From Nocardiopsis sp. YSL2 (lineage in GTDB: Bacteria > Actinomycetota > Actinomycetes > Streptosporangiales > Streptosporangiaceae): a stretch of 64,000 bases of DNA. This document shows, in pieces, positions 35,430 to 44,211 of this stretch (its first letter is position 1; the number at the start of each line of letters is the position of its first letter). The stretch lies in the NCBI RefSeq assembly GCF_030555055.1, contig NZ_JAMOAO010000001.1, positions 2,728,001-2,792,000 on the forward strand, written 5' to 3'. Under the pieces are notes generated by a model. It searched no databases. It was not told the origin of the DNA and saw only the letters and a program-made list of their open reading frames with translations. Position numbers and translations under genes: made by a program.

Positions 35430-37406
35430 TCAGGTGATGGGTGCGGTCCAGGCGGCCGCCCAGGTCCGAACACCGATCAGACCGTCGTCCACCAGGTCCT
35501 TCTCAGCCTGGAATGTTCTGGTGACCGCCTCGGTCTGGTCGCCGTACAGGCCGTCGGGCGTGATGATCCAGCCCCGGTCGCGCATCCTGCGCTGCCACCG
35601 GCGCAGGTCCTCGCGGTGCGAGTAGTAGCCGCTAACCTGCCAGACCGGCCCGCTCCTCGGGCCGAAGGCATGGCCGCGCGGCAACGGGAACGGAGGTGCG
35701 TCCGTCCCCGGCTCGGGTCGCCGGGGCGGGTCAGGGTCGGGCGCCGGGCGTTCGTCCGCGTCGGGTGCCTCGTCGCCCCACCGCGCCGCCGCGCGGAACG
35801 TGCCGTCCCGCACCATGTCGTAGGCCTTCTCCCCGGGGCAGGAGGTGGCCACGAAGTCGCGGTGGCCCCTGACCGTCCCGGCGATCGACGACCGCGGTTC
35901 CATGAGCCATTCCCGCAGCTGGCGGACCGCGTTGACCTGCGCGGCGGTGATCGGGTCCTTCGGTCCTGTCGCCAGTGTGCACGAGTAGTAGGTCGAGTTC
36001 CCACCCGGCTGTGCGGCCTGGGTGCGGAACAGGCCGCGGCCCTCCATCACGTATCCGTGCGCACAGCACATGAAGGAGTTCCCTGTGAAGTACACCGTCC
36101 CCTCCCGTCGGGCCAGCCAGGTGCCGTTCGGTGTCGTCGGGCACCAGATGTGGCCGTCGTAGGCCTCGCGAGAGATGCGGAACACCGACTTCCTCGCGGC
36201 CGCCACCCGGGGGGAGAAGTGGGTCCTTCGGCGCAGCCCGACGTCCCACGTGTCGTCGTTCGTGGACGCGTCGGGCGGACGGCGACGCAGTGACGTCGCG
36301 TGTCCGGCCAGCGTCGCCGCGAACTGGAACGCCTCCGCGGCCTCCCTGCTGTTCCGGCTGAGTGCCCGCTCGTCGACCGTTCGGTCGGTGTGGCCGTCGG
36401 CCATGAGGGAGACGGCGATGAACAGATCGAGTTGGGCCCGGGTCAGGGAACGCAGAAAAGCGTACGTGGGAACGCGATCGGGTGCCTGTTCGAGTATCAG
36501 GGCGCCTGCGTCCACCGACAGGTGGAACTCGGTCAGGTGCCGGTCTCGGGCCTCCCACCACCGGGGGAGACCGTCCGACCCGCCGTCCGATCGAGGCAGG
36601 GATCGGCATGGCGGGCCGAGGAGGACGTGCAGCGCGCCCCTGATCCGGGCCACGTGCTCCGGGTTCTCGGCGTCCGAGCGGTCGATGACCACGCCGGTGC
36701 CGGGGAGGCGGCTCCGGCTCTGCGGCGTCCTCTGCCCTTCGGCCCAGAACCACGCCACCAGTTCGACGAGGGCATCCGACCACTTCGGACCGGTCGGCAG
36801 GTCGTCGCACGGAGCAGAGAGGGGGATGCGGTCCCGGAGGGTGAGGCTGTCCGTGGTCGCCCACACACGCTCATGCCCTTGCCGCGTGCGCTCGGGCCGG
36901 CCTGTACCGGCCCACCTGCCGTCGGCTGACGTCCGACGCCGGGTTCCGGTCCGCCGGGAGTAGCGTTCAACCGGCCAGCGGTGCTGAGCGGTGGTCAGGG
37001 AGGAGTGTTCCCGGCCCGCCATACGGACCAGTTCGCGCGGCTTCGCCGGAAAGACGTTCACGGCCTCGATCGGCTGCCACTGAGACATGCCGGTCTCGTG
37101 GTCCAGGGTGAGGACGACGACGCCCTCCTCGATCTGACGGAAGTTCCTCCACCCGTCCTCGGTGAGGATCTCGGTGGCCTCGTCCACGCAGTAGCCGATA
37201 TCGGCCCAGCCCCGGCTCGGCCCGGTGTGGAAGGCGCGTGTCCTCTGCCAGTACGAGACGCACGCAGCGTGCGGTTCCCCGGCCAGTCCCTGGTCGGTGC
37301 TGTCGTAGTGGATGACCAACCCGGAGCGGGGGTTGGCCCACGAAGCGGGCGAGTACGGTGACCATCCGAAGTCGCTTCGCCACTGAAGCTTGTCGGGTTC
37401 GGGCAT
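35430..37406 (-). CDS. PGRP/amidase-like cell-wall enzyme interrupted by an intein
   Basis: 658-residue precursor. Host part 1 (1-72) reads 'SGLVIHYDSTDQGLAGEPHAACVSYWQ' and 'SRGWADIGY'; host part 2 (444-658) resumes 'SFMCCAHGYVMEGRGLFRTQAAQPGGNS' (in segments) and includes 'VRGHRDFVATSCPG'. Together they form a peptidoglycan recognition/amidase fold with likely zinc ligands His33, and the His and Cys of GHRDF..TSCPG, then a Pro-rich linker and a C-terminal peptidoglycan-binding domain ('DRGWIITPDGLYGDQTEAVTRTFQ'). Between them lies a 371-residue intein. The spliced product would be about 287 residues. No signal peptide is seen, so export or a phage-lysin origin is open. GGAGG is 5 bases before ATG. 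Confidence 0.88.
   Translation of the reverse strand: MPEPDKLQWRSDFGWSPYSPASWANPRSGLVIHYDSTDQGLAGEPHAACVSYWQRTRAFHTGPSRGWADIGYCVDEATEILTEDGWRNFRQIEEGVVVLTLDHETGMSQWQPIEAVNVFPAKPRELVRMAGREHSSLTTAQHRWPVERYSRRTGTRRRTSADGRWAGTGRPERTRQGHERVWATTDSLTLRDRIPLSAPCDDLPTGPKWSDALVELVAWFWAEGQRTPQSRSRLPGTGVVIDRSDAENPEHVARIRGALHVLLGPPCRSLPRSDGGSDGLPRWWEARDRHLTEFHLSVDAGALILEQAPDRVPTYAFLRSLTRAQLDLFIAVSLMADGHTDRTVDERALSRNSREAAEAFQFAATLAGHATSLRRRPPDASTNDDTWDVGLRRRTHFSPRVAAARKSVFRISREAYDGHIWCPTTPNGTWLARREGTVYFTGNSFMCCAHGYVMEGRGLFRTQAAQPGGNSTYYSCTLATGPKDPITAAQVNAVRQLREWLMEPRSSIAGTVRGHRDFVATSCPGEKAYDMVRDGTFRAAARWGDEAPDADERPAPDPDPPRRPEPGTDAPPFPLPRGHAFGPRSGPVWQVSGYYSHREDLRRWQRRMRDRGWIITPDGLYGDQTEAVTRTFQAEKDLVDDGLIGVRTWAAAWTAPIT
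36078..37190 (-). mobile_element. intein with LAGLIDADG-like endonuclease remnants
   Basis: Residues 73-443 of the precursor. N-terminal splicing block: Cys1 in 'CVDEATEILTEDGW'. Block B: 'LTTAQHRWPV' with the TxxH histidine. C-terminal blocks: 'IWCPTTPNGTWLARR' and 'GTVYFTGN' followed by Ser as the first host residue. The penultimate residue is Gly instead of the usual His. The centre has two helices, 'LVELVAWFWAEGQ' and 'LFIAVSLMADGH', that fit degenerate LAGLIDADG motifs, each keeping an acidic residue. It splits the PGRP motif GWADIGY-SFM exactly, so it is inserted in a conserved active-site segment, as inteins usually are. Confidence 0.88.
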
Positions 37407-37449
37407 GGGGCCTCCAGGGCGGAAGGAAGGGAGAGTAGGGGAGGCGTCA

Positions 37450-37466
37450 CGTTTCGTAATGAAACG
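37450..37466. promoter_or_regulatory. inverted repeat in the amidase/lipoprotein intergenic region
   Basis: CGTTTC-GTAAT-GAAACG, a 6-bp inverted repeat with a 5-base centre, in a locally AT-richer stretch 44 bases upstream of the amidase start. A regulator site or promoter part is possible. No matching second copy was found in the window. Confidence 0.35.
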
Positions 37467-37620
37467 ATACCCACTGATCTGCGCTTATCACCGGCTGTTA
37501 GCAGATCTCTGTGCCAACGCCCAACATCGGTGCCACGGTGATCCGTGTGTCCGGTGTGGTCAACCGTCAGGGCGCGGGGCGCGTCCAACCTGGCCATCCC
37601 CCGAGGCGAGGAGTCATTCC

Positions 37621-37917
37621 ATGCGCGCCGTTCTTCCCCTGACCGCCACCGTCGGCCTGCTCACGGCGACGGCCTGTTCGGGCAACGCCTACGACCAGGA
37701 CGCCCACCGCCAGGCCCTGGAGGACCAAGGCATCTCGGTGGCCGACGACATGGACGACGTCACCGCCACGATGGAGTCCGCGTGCGAGGCCGAGGACCCG
37801 GCCCTGTTCGTGTTCGGCTTCCTCAGCGAGGGCGGCGATTCCGAGGCCCTGCGGATCGGTATCGAGCACATGTGCCCGGAGCGTGCCGGGGAGTTCGAGG
37901 ACGCCCTCACGATGTGA
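37621..37917 (+). CDS. small lipoprotein, DUF732-like
   Basis: 98 residues. Signal peptide with Cys near residue 19 ('VGLLTATAC'), then 'DQDAHRQALEDQGISVAD' and an acidic C-terminal half with two further Cys (SACEAED, EHMCPER), the spacing seen in DUF732-type small exported proteins (VG/GI near the start and a paired Cys). ATG with GAGGAG 8-9 bases upstream. Function unknown. A terminator hairpin follows. Confidence 0.7.
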   Translation: MRAVLPLTATVGLLTATACSGNAYDQDAHRQALEDQGISVADDMDDVTATMESACEAEDPALFVFGFLSEGGDSEALRIGIEHMCPERAGEFEDALTM

Positions 37918-38352
37918 CGGCCGCCCCGACCGTCGGCGGGCACACGGCTTGTGGTGCGCCTGCCGACGGCGCGGGCGCGGCCGGCGCAGAGCGGACCTGC
38001 ACGCCGTCCGGGAACGAGGGCGTGCGTCCGTACGTCGGCCAGTGCGACGTGGGGTTCACCGTGCCGCCGTCGGGACGTGCGCCCATCGAGATCCGGCTCG
38101 AGGAGAGAACGGCGTCGGTGGCGCGCGGCGAGGCACGCCCCACCCGGGGACCAAGGAACCCGCGCCCGAGGACGTACGACGCTCGCACCACAGGGGACAG
38201 GGAGCGACCATCGAAGGAGGGGCAGCCCAGAACGATGGAGATCGTGGCGCGTCGACCCGAAGGCCGGCGGGGAGGCGGGAGCCGCTACTGAAGGCCGGCC
38301 TCGGGCTCGCGTTCCGAGGACGCCATCGGCCCGGCCACGTTCGGAGGACACC
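37918..38352. other. non-coding stretch with a terminator hairpin
   Basis: CCGTCGGC (37930-37937) pairs with GCCGACGG (37962-37969), a likely terminator for the lipoprotein gene. The remaining bases up to the SDR gene show open frames, but with no start signal or recognisable domain; I see no gene here. Confidence 0.5.
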
Positions 38353-39108
38353 ATGGACGCCAGGGCTCAGGAGAACACCGTCATGGTCACCGGCGGTGCG
38401 CGGGGCATCGGCGCCGCCGTGGCCCGCACCTTCGCGGGGCAGGGGTGGGCCGTGCTGATCGCCGACGTCCTCGACGACGAGGGGGCCCGGACGGCCGCCG
38501 CGCTCGGCGGAGGTGCCCGGTACGTCCACGTGGACGTGACCTCGGCCTCGGACTGGGGCGCCGCGGCCGAGCTGTGCCACCGCTGGACGGGTCACCTCAC
38601 CGTACTGGTCAACAACGCCGGGATCCTGGCCGTGGCTCCGATCGAGGCCCAGGAGGAGAAGGAACTGCGTCGGGTGCTCGACGTCAATCTGGTCGGCACC
38701 TGGCTGGGCATGCGCGCGGCCCTCCCGCTGCTGCGCGGTGTTCCGGGCGCTGCGATCGTCAACCTGTCCTCGACGGCCGGACTGCAGGGCTACGCGAACC
38801 TGGGTGCCTACGTTGCGAGCAAGTGGGCGGTGCGCGGGCTGACGAGGACCGCGGCGCTGGAGTTCGCCGCTGACGGCATCCGCGTGTGCTCGGTCCACCC
38901 GGGGCCGATCCGCACTCCGATGACGGAGGGGATGGACGACTCGGTGGCCGCGGGGCAGCCGATCCCCCGTTTCGGGGACGTCGAGGAGGTGGCGCGAATG
39001 GTGCACTTCGTCGCCACCCTGGCGACCTACTCCACGGGGTGCGAGTTCCTGGTGGACGGCGGGGCCCTGGCGGGCCAGTCCCTTGACCTGGACGGGTCCG
39101 AGCAGTAG
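38353..39108 (+). CDS. short-chain dehydrogenase/reductase
   Basis: 251 residues of the classical SDR family. Cofactor site 'VTGGARGIGAAVARTFAG', Asp at the end of strand 2 ('VLIADVLDDEG', suggesting NAD(H)), 'VLVNNAGIL', catalytic Ser in 'VNLSSTAGLQG' and Tyr-x3-Lys in 'GAYVASKWAVRGL', 'VHPGPIRTPM'. Resembles 3-alpha/20-beta-hydroxysteroid dehydrogenases, but the substrate cannot be told. GGAGG lies 5 bases before ATG. The last 21 bases, including the stop, are duplicated in tandem. Confidence 0.92.
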   Translation: MDARAQENTVMVTGGARGIGAAVARTFAGQGWAVLIADVLDDEGARTAAALGGGARYVHVDVTSASDWGAAAELCHRWTGHLTVLVNNAGILAVAPIEAQEEKELRRVLDVNLVGTWLGMRAALPLLRGVPGAAIVNLSSTAGLQGYANLGAYVASKWAVRGLTRTAALEFAADGIRVCSVHPGPIRTPMTEGMDDSVAAGQPIPRFGDVEEVARMVHFVATLATYSTGCEFLVDGGALAGQSLDLDGSEQ

Positions 39109-39129
39109 CTGGACGGGTCCGAGCAGTAG
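39088..39129 (+). repeat. perfect 21-bp tandem duplication over a stop codon
   Basis: CTGGACGGGTCCGAGCAGTAG-type unit occurs at 39088-39108 and again at 39109-39129 (unit ends in the stop TAG). The second copy is outside the gene and has no reading role. It looks like a recent slippage or small duplication. Confidence 0.85.
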
Positions 39130-39152
39130 GGTGCGGCGCCGCCATACGCGGC

Positions 39153-41534
39153 TCAGGGGTTCCGTCTCCGCTCGGCCGCGGCGACGTTCTCCTTGACCGC
39201 GAGGAAGCCGTCCGGCGCCACCGACACCGAGTCGATCCCGGCCTCGACCAGGAGCCCGGCGTACGCCGGGTCGTCGCCGGGCCTCTGCCCGCACAGCCCC
39301 ACGGGCCGACCGGCCGCGTGGGCGTCGGTGATCAGGCGCTCGATGCTGCGCACCACCGCCGGATCCCGCTCGTCGAACACGTCCGCGAGCAGAGCGGAAT
39401 CACGGTCCACGCCCAGGGTCAACTGGGTGAGGTCGTTGCTGCCGATGGAGAATCCATCGAAGCGCTCAGCGAACTCGGCGGCGAGGATGACGTTGGCGGG
39501 GATCTCCGCCATCACATGCACGCGCAGGCCGCCGTCACCGCGGCGCAGACCCGACTCCCCCATGGCCGACAGCACCAGGTCGGCCTCGGCCGGGGTCCGG
39601 CAGAACGGGATCATCACCTCGACGTTGCCCAGTCCCATGACGGTGCGCACGCGCGTGATGGCGCGGCACTCCAGGGCGAAAGCCTCCCGATAGCCAGGGC
39701 TGTGGTACCGGCTGGCCCCCCGCCAGCCGATCATGGGGTTCTCCTCGCGGGGTTCGAACGGTCCACCGCCGAGCAGGCGCGCGTACTCGTTGGACTTGAA
39801 ATCGCTCATGCGCACGAGGACCGGGCTCGGCCAGCGCGAGGCCGCGATCACGGCGATCCCCTGTGCCAGGCGGTCGACGAAGAACTCCGGGCCGTCGGCA
39901 TATCCCGACGCCGCCTCGGCGACGCGTTCGCGGTCGGCCGCGTCCAGTCCTTCCGGGTGCAGGAGGGCCATGGGATGGACCCCGATGAGGGTGCCGACCA
40001 CGAACTCGGTGCGCACCAGCCCGGCCCCGTCGGCGGGGAGGCGCCACCAGCGAAGCGCCGCGTCGGGGTCGGCCAGGTTGAGGCGTACGGCGGTGCGGGT
40101 GGCCGGGATGGCGTCCATGTCGACCTCACGGCTCTCGTACTCGAGCAGGCCGGGGTAGACGCGGCCGACACCGCCTTGGGCACAGGAGACGGTGAGGTCC
40201 TGTCCGGGCCTGATGAGCCGGGTGGCTCCACCGGTTCCCACGACGGCGGGCAGTCCCAGCTCTCGGCTGACGATGGCCGCGTGCGAGGTGCGGCCCCCGT
40301 GGTCGGTCACGATGGCCGCCGCCTGCTTCATCACCGGCTCCCAGTCGGGGGCCGTGACGGCGGTGACGAGCACCGATCCGGGCCGGAACCGGGGGATGTC
40401 CTCAGGGCCGCGCAGTACGCACGCGGGTCCGGCGCCGATCGCGTCCCCCACGGCCTGCCCGGTGACCAGGGGTTCGCCTGCTTCGGTCAACCGGTACTGG
40501 CGTATGGAGGCGGTGGACCGGTGGGAGTGCACGGTCTCCGGCCTGGCCTGGACCACGAAGAGGCCGCCGTCCGGACCGTCCTTGGCCCATTCGATGTCCA
40601 TCGGGGTGCCGTAGTGGTCCTCGATGGCCACCGCCCACCGCGCCAGGGTGAGCACTTCGTCGGTGCCGAGCGCCCACGCGCTCCGTTCCCCGGGGCTCGT
40701 GGGCACCGCCCGCACACCCTGGCCGTCCTCGGCGTAGACGGTCCGCTGCGCCTTGTCCCCGAGGCTCCGGGAGATGACGGGGACCAGGTCGGGGGTGTCC
40801 AGCGCGGGTTTGAAGACGGTGTACTGGTCGGGGTCGACCGCTCCGCTCACGATTCCCTCGCCGAGCCCGAAGGCGGCGCTGACCACCGCGCTGTGCGGAA
40901 AACCGGTTTCGGTGTCCACGGTGAAGGCGACGCCCGCGCAGGCGAGGTCGGCCCGGACCATGGGCTGGACTCCGACCGACAGGGCGATGGACAGGTGGTC
41001 GAAGCCCTGGTCCCGGCGGTAGCCGATGGCCCGGTCGGTGAACAGGGACGCGTAGCAGCGCTTGCACGCCTCCAGCAGTGCCTCGCCGCCCACGACGTTG
41101 AGGAAACTGTCCTGCTGTCCGGCGAAGCTGGCTCCGGGGAGGTCCTCGGCGGTCGCGCTGCTGCGCACCGCGACACCGGAGCGGTGGTCCCGCCCCGCCG
41201 CCGCCAGGTCGGCGTAGGCGTCCAGCACCGCGGTCCGCAGATCATCGGGGAAGTCCCCGGCAAGGACGAGCCCGCGCACGGCGGCCCCGACCTCGGGGAT
41301 CGGGGCTCCCCGGGCCAGGCGTCCGACCTGGTCGGCGACCAGGTCCGTGATCCGGTTGGTCTCGAGGAAGTGCCGGTAGGCGGCGGCCGTGGTGGCGAAG
41401 CCTCCCGGCACGGCGATCCCCTCGCCTGAGAGGTACCGGATCATCTCCCCGAGCGAGGCGTTCTTGCCGCCCACCCGGGCGAGGTCGGCCAGGCCCACCT
41501 CGTCGAGGCGGACGACGTAGGGTTCAGCGGTCAT
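39153..41534 (-). CDS. ppsA: phosphoenolpyruvate synthase
   Basis: 793 residues. N-terminal ATP-grasp domain 'VGGKNASLGEM', 'AVRSSATAEDLPGASFAGQQDSFLNV'; phosphohistidine domain 'AAIVTDHGGRTSHAAIVSRELGLPAVVG' with the transfer His (in GGRTSHAA); C-terminal PEP/pyruvate-binding barrel with 'VMIPFCRTPAEAD', 'FSIGSNDLTQLTLGVDRDS' and the catalytic Cys in 'VGLCGQRPGD'. It makes PEP from pyruvate with ATP. GGAGG lies 6 bases before ATG. It is 45 bases downstream of the CBS-BON gene, probably one transcript; together with the universal stress protein this recalls actinobacterial hypoxia/dormancy gene sets. Confidence 0.95.
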   Translation of the reverse strand: MTAEPYVVRLDEVGLADLARVGGKNASLGEMIRYLSGEGIAVPGGFATTAAAYRHFLETNRITDLVADQVGRLARGAPIPEVGAAVRGLVLAGDFPDDLRTAVLDAYADLAAAGRDHRSGVAVRSSATAEDLPGASFAGQQDSFLNVVGGEALLEACKRCYASLFTDRAIGYRRDQGFDHLSIALSVGVQPMVRADLACAGVAFTVDTETGFPHSAVVSAAFGLGEGIVSGAVDPDQYTVFKPALDTPDLVPVISRSLGDKAQRTVYAEDGQGVRAVPTSPGERSAWALGTDEVLTLARWAVAIEDHYGTPMDIEWAKDGPDGGLFVVQARPETVHSHRSTASIRQYRLTEAGEPLVTGQAVGDAIGAGPACVLRGPEDIPRFRPGSVLVTAVTAPDWEPVMKQAAAIVTDHGGRTSHAAIVSRELGLPAVVGTGGATRLIRPGQDLTVSCAQGGVGRVYPGLLEYESREVDMDAIPATRTAVRLNLADPDAALRWWRLPADGAGLVRTEFVVGTLIGVHPMALLHPEGLDAADRERVAEAASGYADGPEFFVDRLAQGIAVIAASRWPSPVLVRMSDFKSNEYARLLGGGPFEPREENPMIGWRGASRYHSPGYREAFALECRAITRVRTVMGLGNVEVMIPFCRTPAEADLVLSAMGESGLRRGDGGLRVHVMAEIPANVILAAEFAERFDGFSIGSNDLTQLTLGVDRDSALLADVFDERDPAVVRSIERLITDAHAAGRPVGLCGQRPGDDPAYAGLLVEAGIDSVSVAPDGFLAVKENVAAAERRRNP

Positions 41535-41579
41535 GGGAAGCCTCCACCGGCATCGTCCGGATTCCGGGCCGAGCCACCG

Positions 41580-42245
41580 TCACACCGCCGGCCCCAGGAC
41601 CGCCAGATCGTCGTGGTCGTAGGACAGAGGGCAGTCGACGCGCACCACTCCCTCGACGGCCCGCACGGCGTGCGCCAGCCGGGGGATGTCGGACCGGTGG
41701 GGCACGTTGCCGGTCAGGGTGACCACGCCTCGGCGGACCGCGGTCTCGACATCGGCCAGCCCGAGCCTTCCGTGCACGATCTCGCGGTCCACCGTCCGCT
41801 GGAGCTCGTCGTCGGTCACCTCGTACACCCGCAGCAGGTCGGATCGGCTCACGATTCCGATGAGGCGGCCGTCACCGTCGACCACGGGCAGGCGCTTGAC
41901 CCTGCGGTGACGCATGAGGGCCGCTGTTTCGCGGGGCTGCGCGTCGGCGGTGACGGTGACGGCCGGAGCCGTCATCAGGTCCCGGGCCACGGCCGCGCTG
42001 CTCTTGATCCGGTCGAGCCGTTCGCGGAGGGGCTCGGCCATGTAGCCTTCCTCGGGATCGGGATCGGCGAGTTTGGTGAGGAGGTCGGCCGTCGAGACGA
42101 CACCGAGCACCCGGTTCCGGACGTCCACCACGGGCAGTGCGTTGACATGCTTGCGACGCATGAAGGCGGCGAGGCCCTTGTACCCGGTGTCCTCCCGTGC
42201 GGCGAAGACGTGTTCGGTCATCAGGTCGCCTACGGTCTCGTTCAT
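41580..42245 (-). CDS. two-CBS-domain protein with C-terminal BON domain
   Basis: 221 residues. First CBS motif 'VGDLMTEHVFAAREDTGYKGLAAFMRRKHVNALPVVD' region, second 'ARDLMTAPAVTVTADAQ' and 'RRVKRLPVVDGDGRLIGIVSRSDLLRVY', then a BON domain ('DREIVHGRLGLADVETAVRRGVVTLTGNVPHRSDIPRLAHAVRAVEGV' region). CBS pairs bind adenosine ligands; BON domains are thought to touch membranes. Such proteins are linked to stress or redox control. ATG with GGGAGGAG upstream. Confidence 0.9.
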   Translation of the reverse strand: MNETVGDLMTEHVFAAREDTGYKGLAAFMRRKHVNALPVVDVRNRVLGVVSTADLLTKLADPDPEEGYMAEPLRERLDRIKSSAAVARDLMTAPAVTVTADAQPRETAALMRHRRVKRLPVVDGDGRLIGIVSRSDLLRVYEVTDDELQRTVDREIVHGRLGLADVETAVRRGVVTLTGNVPHRSDIPRLAHAVRAVEGVVRVDCPLSYDHDDLAVLGPAV

Positions 42246-42664
42246 GGGCTCCTCCCTCACCGGTCCCACCTGGTCCACTCCCTCCCTGCCCCGGCCGCGT
42301 GCACGGGGCACGGCACGGACTGCCCCCGGTGCGGGGACGTTGGACCCGGGCCCGTCCTCCCTTGGTCCCCTGGTCGCTCCGGTCCCGGAAACCGCGGTGA
42401 CGGAGCGTGCGGCACGGCGACGCCCTCGCCGGACCCACTCGGGGTCGCAGTCCGTGCTGGAGCCCCCCTTCGTCCCGTGGCCGCCACACTCCAGACAACC
42501 CTCAGTGTTGCCATCATGACCCTTCGGAGTTGCGTGTTGTAGCCTGGCCCGGCTGCCGTTCGGCCTTCGCGCCAACGGCACACCGGACCCCGGACACAGC
42601 ACCGGCACCGCGCCCTGCGGCGGGAACTGGGGCACACGTGCCGGACTCGAACGGAGGGATCTCC
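42246..42664. other. divergent intergenic region, CBS-BON / universal stress protein
   Basis: 419 bases without a supported gene. It must hold the promoters of both flanking operons. GGGGACGTTGGACCC at 42333-42347 recalls a DevR/DosR box in composition, but its second half is GACCC instead of GTCCC, so I do not claim it as one. Confidence 0.4.
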
Positions 42665-43492
42665 ATGACGCGGCCGATTCTGGTGGGCGCGGACGGCTCG
42701 GACGCGGCGCTCAGAGCGGTCGACTGGGCCGCTGCCGAAGCATCCCGGCGCCGCTGCGGCCTGCTCCTGCTGACGGCGTTCGCCATGCCATCGGCCGAGG
42801 TCGCGTTCACCCTGTCCGAGAAGAGAGTCCGCGGAGAGATCGACGCCGTGCTCGACGGGGCACGGCGCAGGGTTCGGGACACATGGCCCGACGTCGCCGT
42901 CGAACAGGCCGCGGTGCTGGACTCCCCGGCCACAGCGCTCGTGAACCGCGCCGAACAGGCCGCGATGATCGTCGTCGGCCTCCGTGGGCGGAGCGCTGTC
43001 CCGGGGATGCGGGTGGGTTCGGTCGCCTACCGGGTCGCCGCGCACTCCCCCGCTCCGGTGGTCGTGGTCGGATCCGAGTCCCGGGCAGCGGGTGAGCGGC
43101 TCATCGTGGCGGGCGACGACGGCTCACCGCACGGTCGGCGAGCCCTGGCCGCGGCGTTCGACGAGGCCTCTCTCCGCGGAGCACGGGTGCGGGTCCTGCG
43201 CGCCTGGCGGCCGGTCGACCTCTCAGCGCCCGCGGTGGTGGACACGTCCGAGGAAGAGCGTTTGGAACGCGACCTGGCCCCCGTGCGCGCCGAGCACCCG
43301 GACGTATCGGTCGAGGCACGGGTCGTGGAGGAGTATCCGGTGACCGCCTTGACCGAGGCCGCGCGGGACGCCGACCTGCTCGTGGTCGGGGCACGGGGGC
43401 GCCACGGCTTCCCACGCGTGGCACTGGGGGCGACCACGCACGGTCTGCTGCACTGCGCGCCCTGTCCGCTCATGATCGTGCACGCTCCCTGA
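42665..43492 (+). CDS. tandem universal stress protein (UspA family)
   Basis: 275 residues, two Usp domains. First: 'ILVGADGSDAALRAVDWAAAEA' and the ATP-binding 'MIVVGLRGRSAVPGMRVGSVAYRVA'. Second: 'LIVAGDDGSPHGRRALAAAF' and 'LLVVGARGRHGFPRVALGATTHGLLH', G-x2-G-x9-G-S/T in both. Likely ATP-binding. GGAGGG 6 bases before ATG. Divergent from the CBS-BON-ppsA operon, probably a common stress response. Confidence 0.93.
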   Translation: MTRPILVGADGSDAALRAVDWAAAEASRRRCGLLLLTAFAMPSAEVAFTLSEKRVRGEIDAVLDGARRRVRDTWPDVAVEQAAVLDSPATALVNRAEQAAMIVVGLRGRSAVPGMRVGSVAYRVAAHSPAPVVVVGSESRAAGERLIVAGDDGSPHGRRALAAAFDEASLRGARVRVLRAWRPVDLSAPAVVDTSEEERLERDLAPVRAEHPDVSVEARVVEEYPVTALTEAARDADLLVVGARGRHGFPRVALGATTHGLLHCAPCPLMIVHAP

Positions 43493-43589
43493 GCCCCGCT
43501 CGCCGACCGAGAACGAGGGCGGGGCACGGTGTCCCGTCGGGTCCGTGCCAGGCGGTCCTGCGGACACCACCGCAGAGCCCATGGGCTCT

Positions 43590-43616
43590 GGTGCGCCGGG
43601 CTGCGCCCGGCGCACC
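43590..43616. terminator. strong hairpin after the universal stress protein gene
   Basis: A perfect 12-bp stem, GGTGCGCCGGGC / GCCCGGCGCACC, with a 3-base loop, in the convergent gap before the decayed permease. Another palindrome, GAGCCCATGGGCTC (43575-43588), lies directly before it. Confidence 0.75.
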
Positions 43617-43641
43617 CGTGGTCGCGGCCCGGGGCGTCGAG

Positions 43642-44207
43642 TCACCGCTCGCGGCGGTACAGCCGCATCGTCACGGGTGCGAAGACCGCGACGATGCCGA
43701 CGCAGGCCAGCAAGACGCTGCCGACCTGCAACGCCACCGGGTCGCCGTGCATCAACCCGCGTGTCGCGGTCACCAGCCACGAGACCGGGTTGAGGTCGAC
43801 GAAGCCCCTCAGCCACCCGGGCAGGGTGGCGGGATCGACGAACACATTGCTGACGAAGGTCAGCGGGAACGTCACCAGCATCCCGATGAACATCATCGAC
43901 TCGGGCCTGCGGGCCAGCAGCCCGAAGGTCGTCCAGACCCACGACAGGCTCCAGGCGAACACCAGCACCAACCCGACGCCGGCCAGCAGCCCGAGAGGAC
44001 CGGCGTGTGGGCGGAAACCGAGCAGCACGCCGACAACGACGATGACCGCGGCACTGGTCGCGTAGCGCACCAGGTCCGCCAGCAGCGGACCGATCAACGC
44101 GGTGGGATGCCAGATCGGCAGGGACCGGAAGCGGTCGAAGACACCGTTGCTGATGTCGGTTTGAGCGCGACGCCGGTCGACTGGGTGGTCATCGTCACCG
44201 TCATCAC
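43642..44207 (-). pseudogene. ABC-2 type permease remnant (DrrB-like), truncated and frameshifted
   Basis: Two frames together give the second part of a drug-export permease: 'VMTVTMTTQSTGVALK' from about 44207, then, after a missing base near 44166, 'DISNGVFDRFRSLPIWHPTALIGPLLADLVRY' (as two segments) and further membrane helices down to 'PVTMRLYRRER'. The normal beginning (about 70-80 residues with the first helices) is absent because the membrane-protein gene ends only 5 bases upstream, and no partner ATPase is present. The gene is therefore broken. Confidence 0.75.
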
Positions 44208-44211
44208 GAGG

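Noticed and set aside
37951..38352. Open frame running into the SDR gene from upstream (would add 134 residues)
   Set aside because: The SDR cofactor motif begins a few residues after the ATG at 38353, which has GGAGG; the upstream part is low-complexity Arg/Pro sequence.
42333..42347. Possible DevR/DosR box GGGGACGTTGGACCC
   Set aside because: The second half-site is GACCC, not GTCCC, so it is not a palindrome of the known consensus; GC-rich DNA gives such matches by chance.
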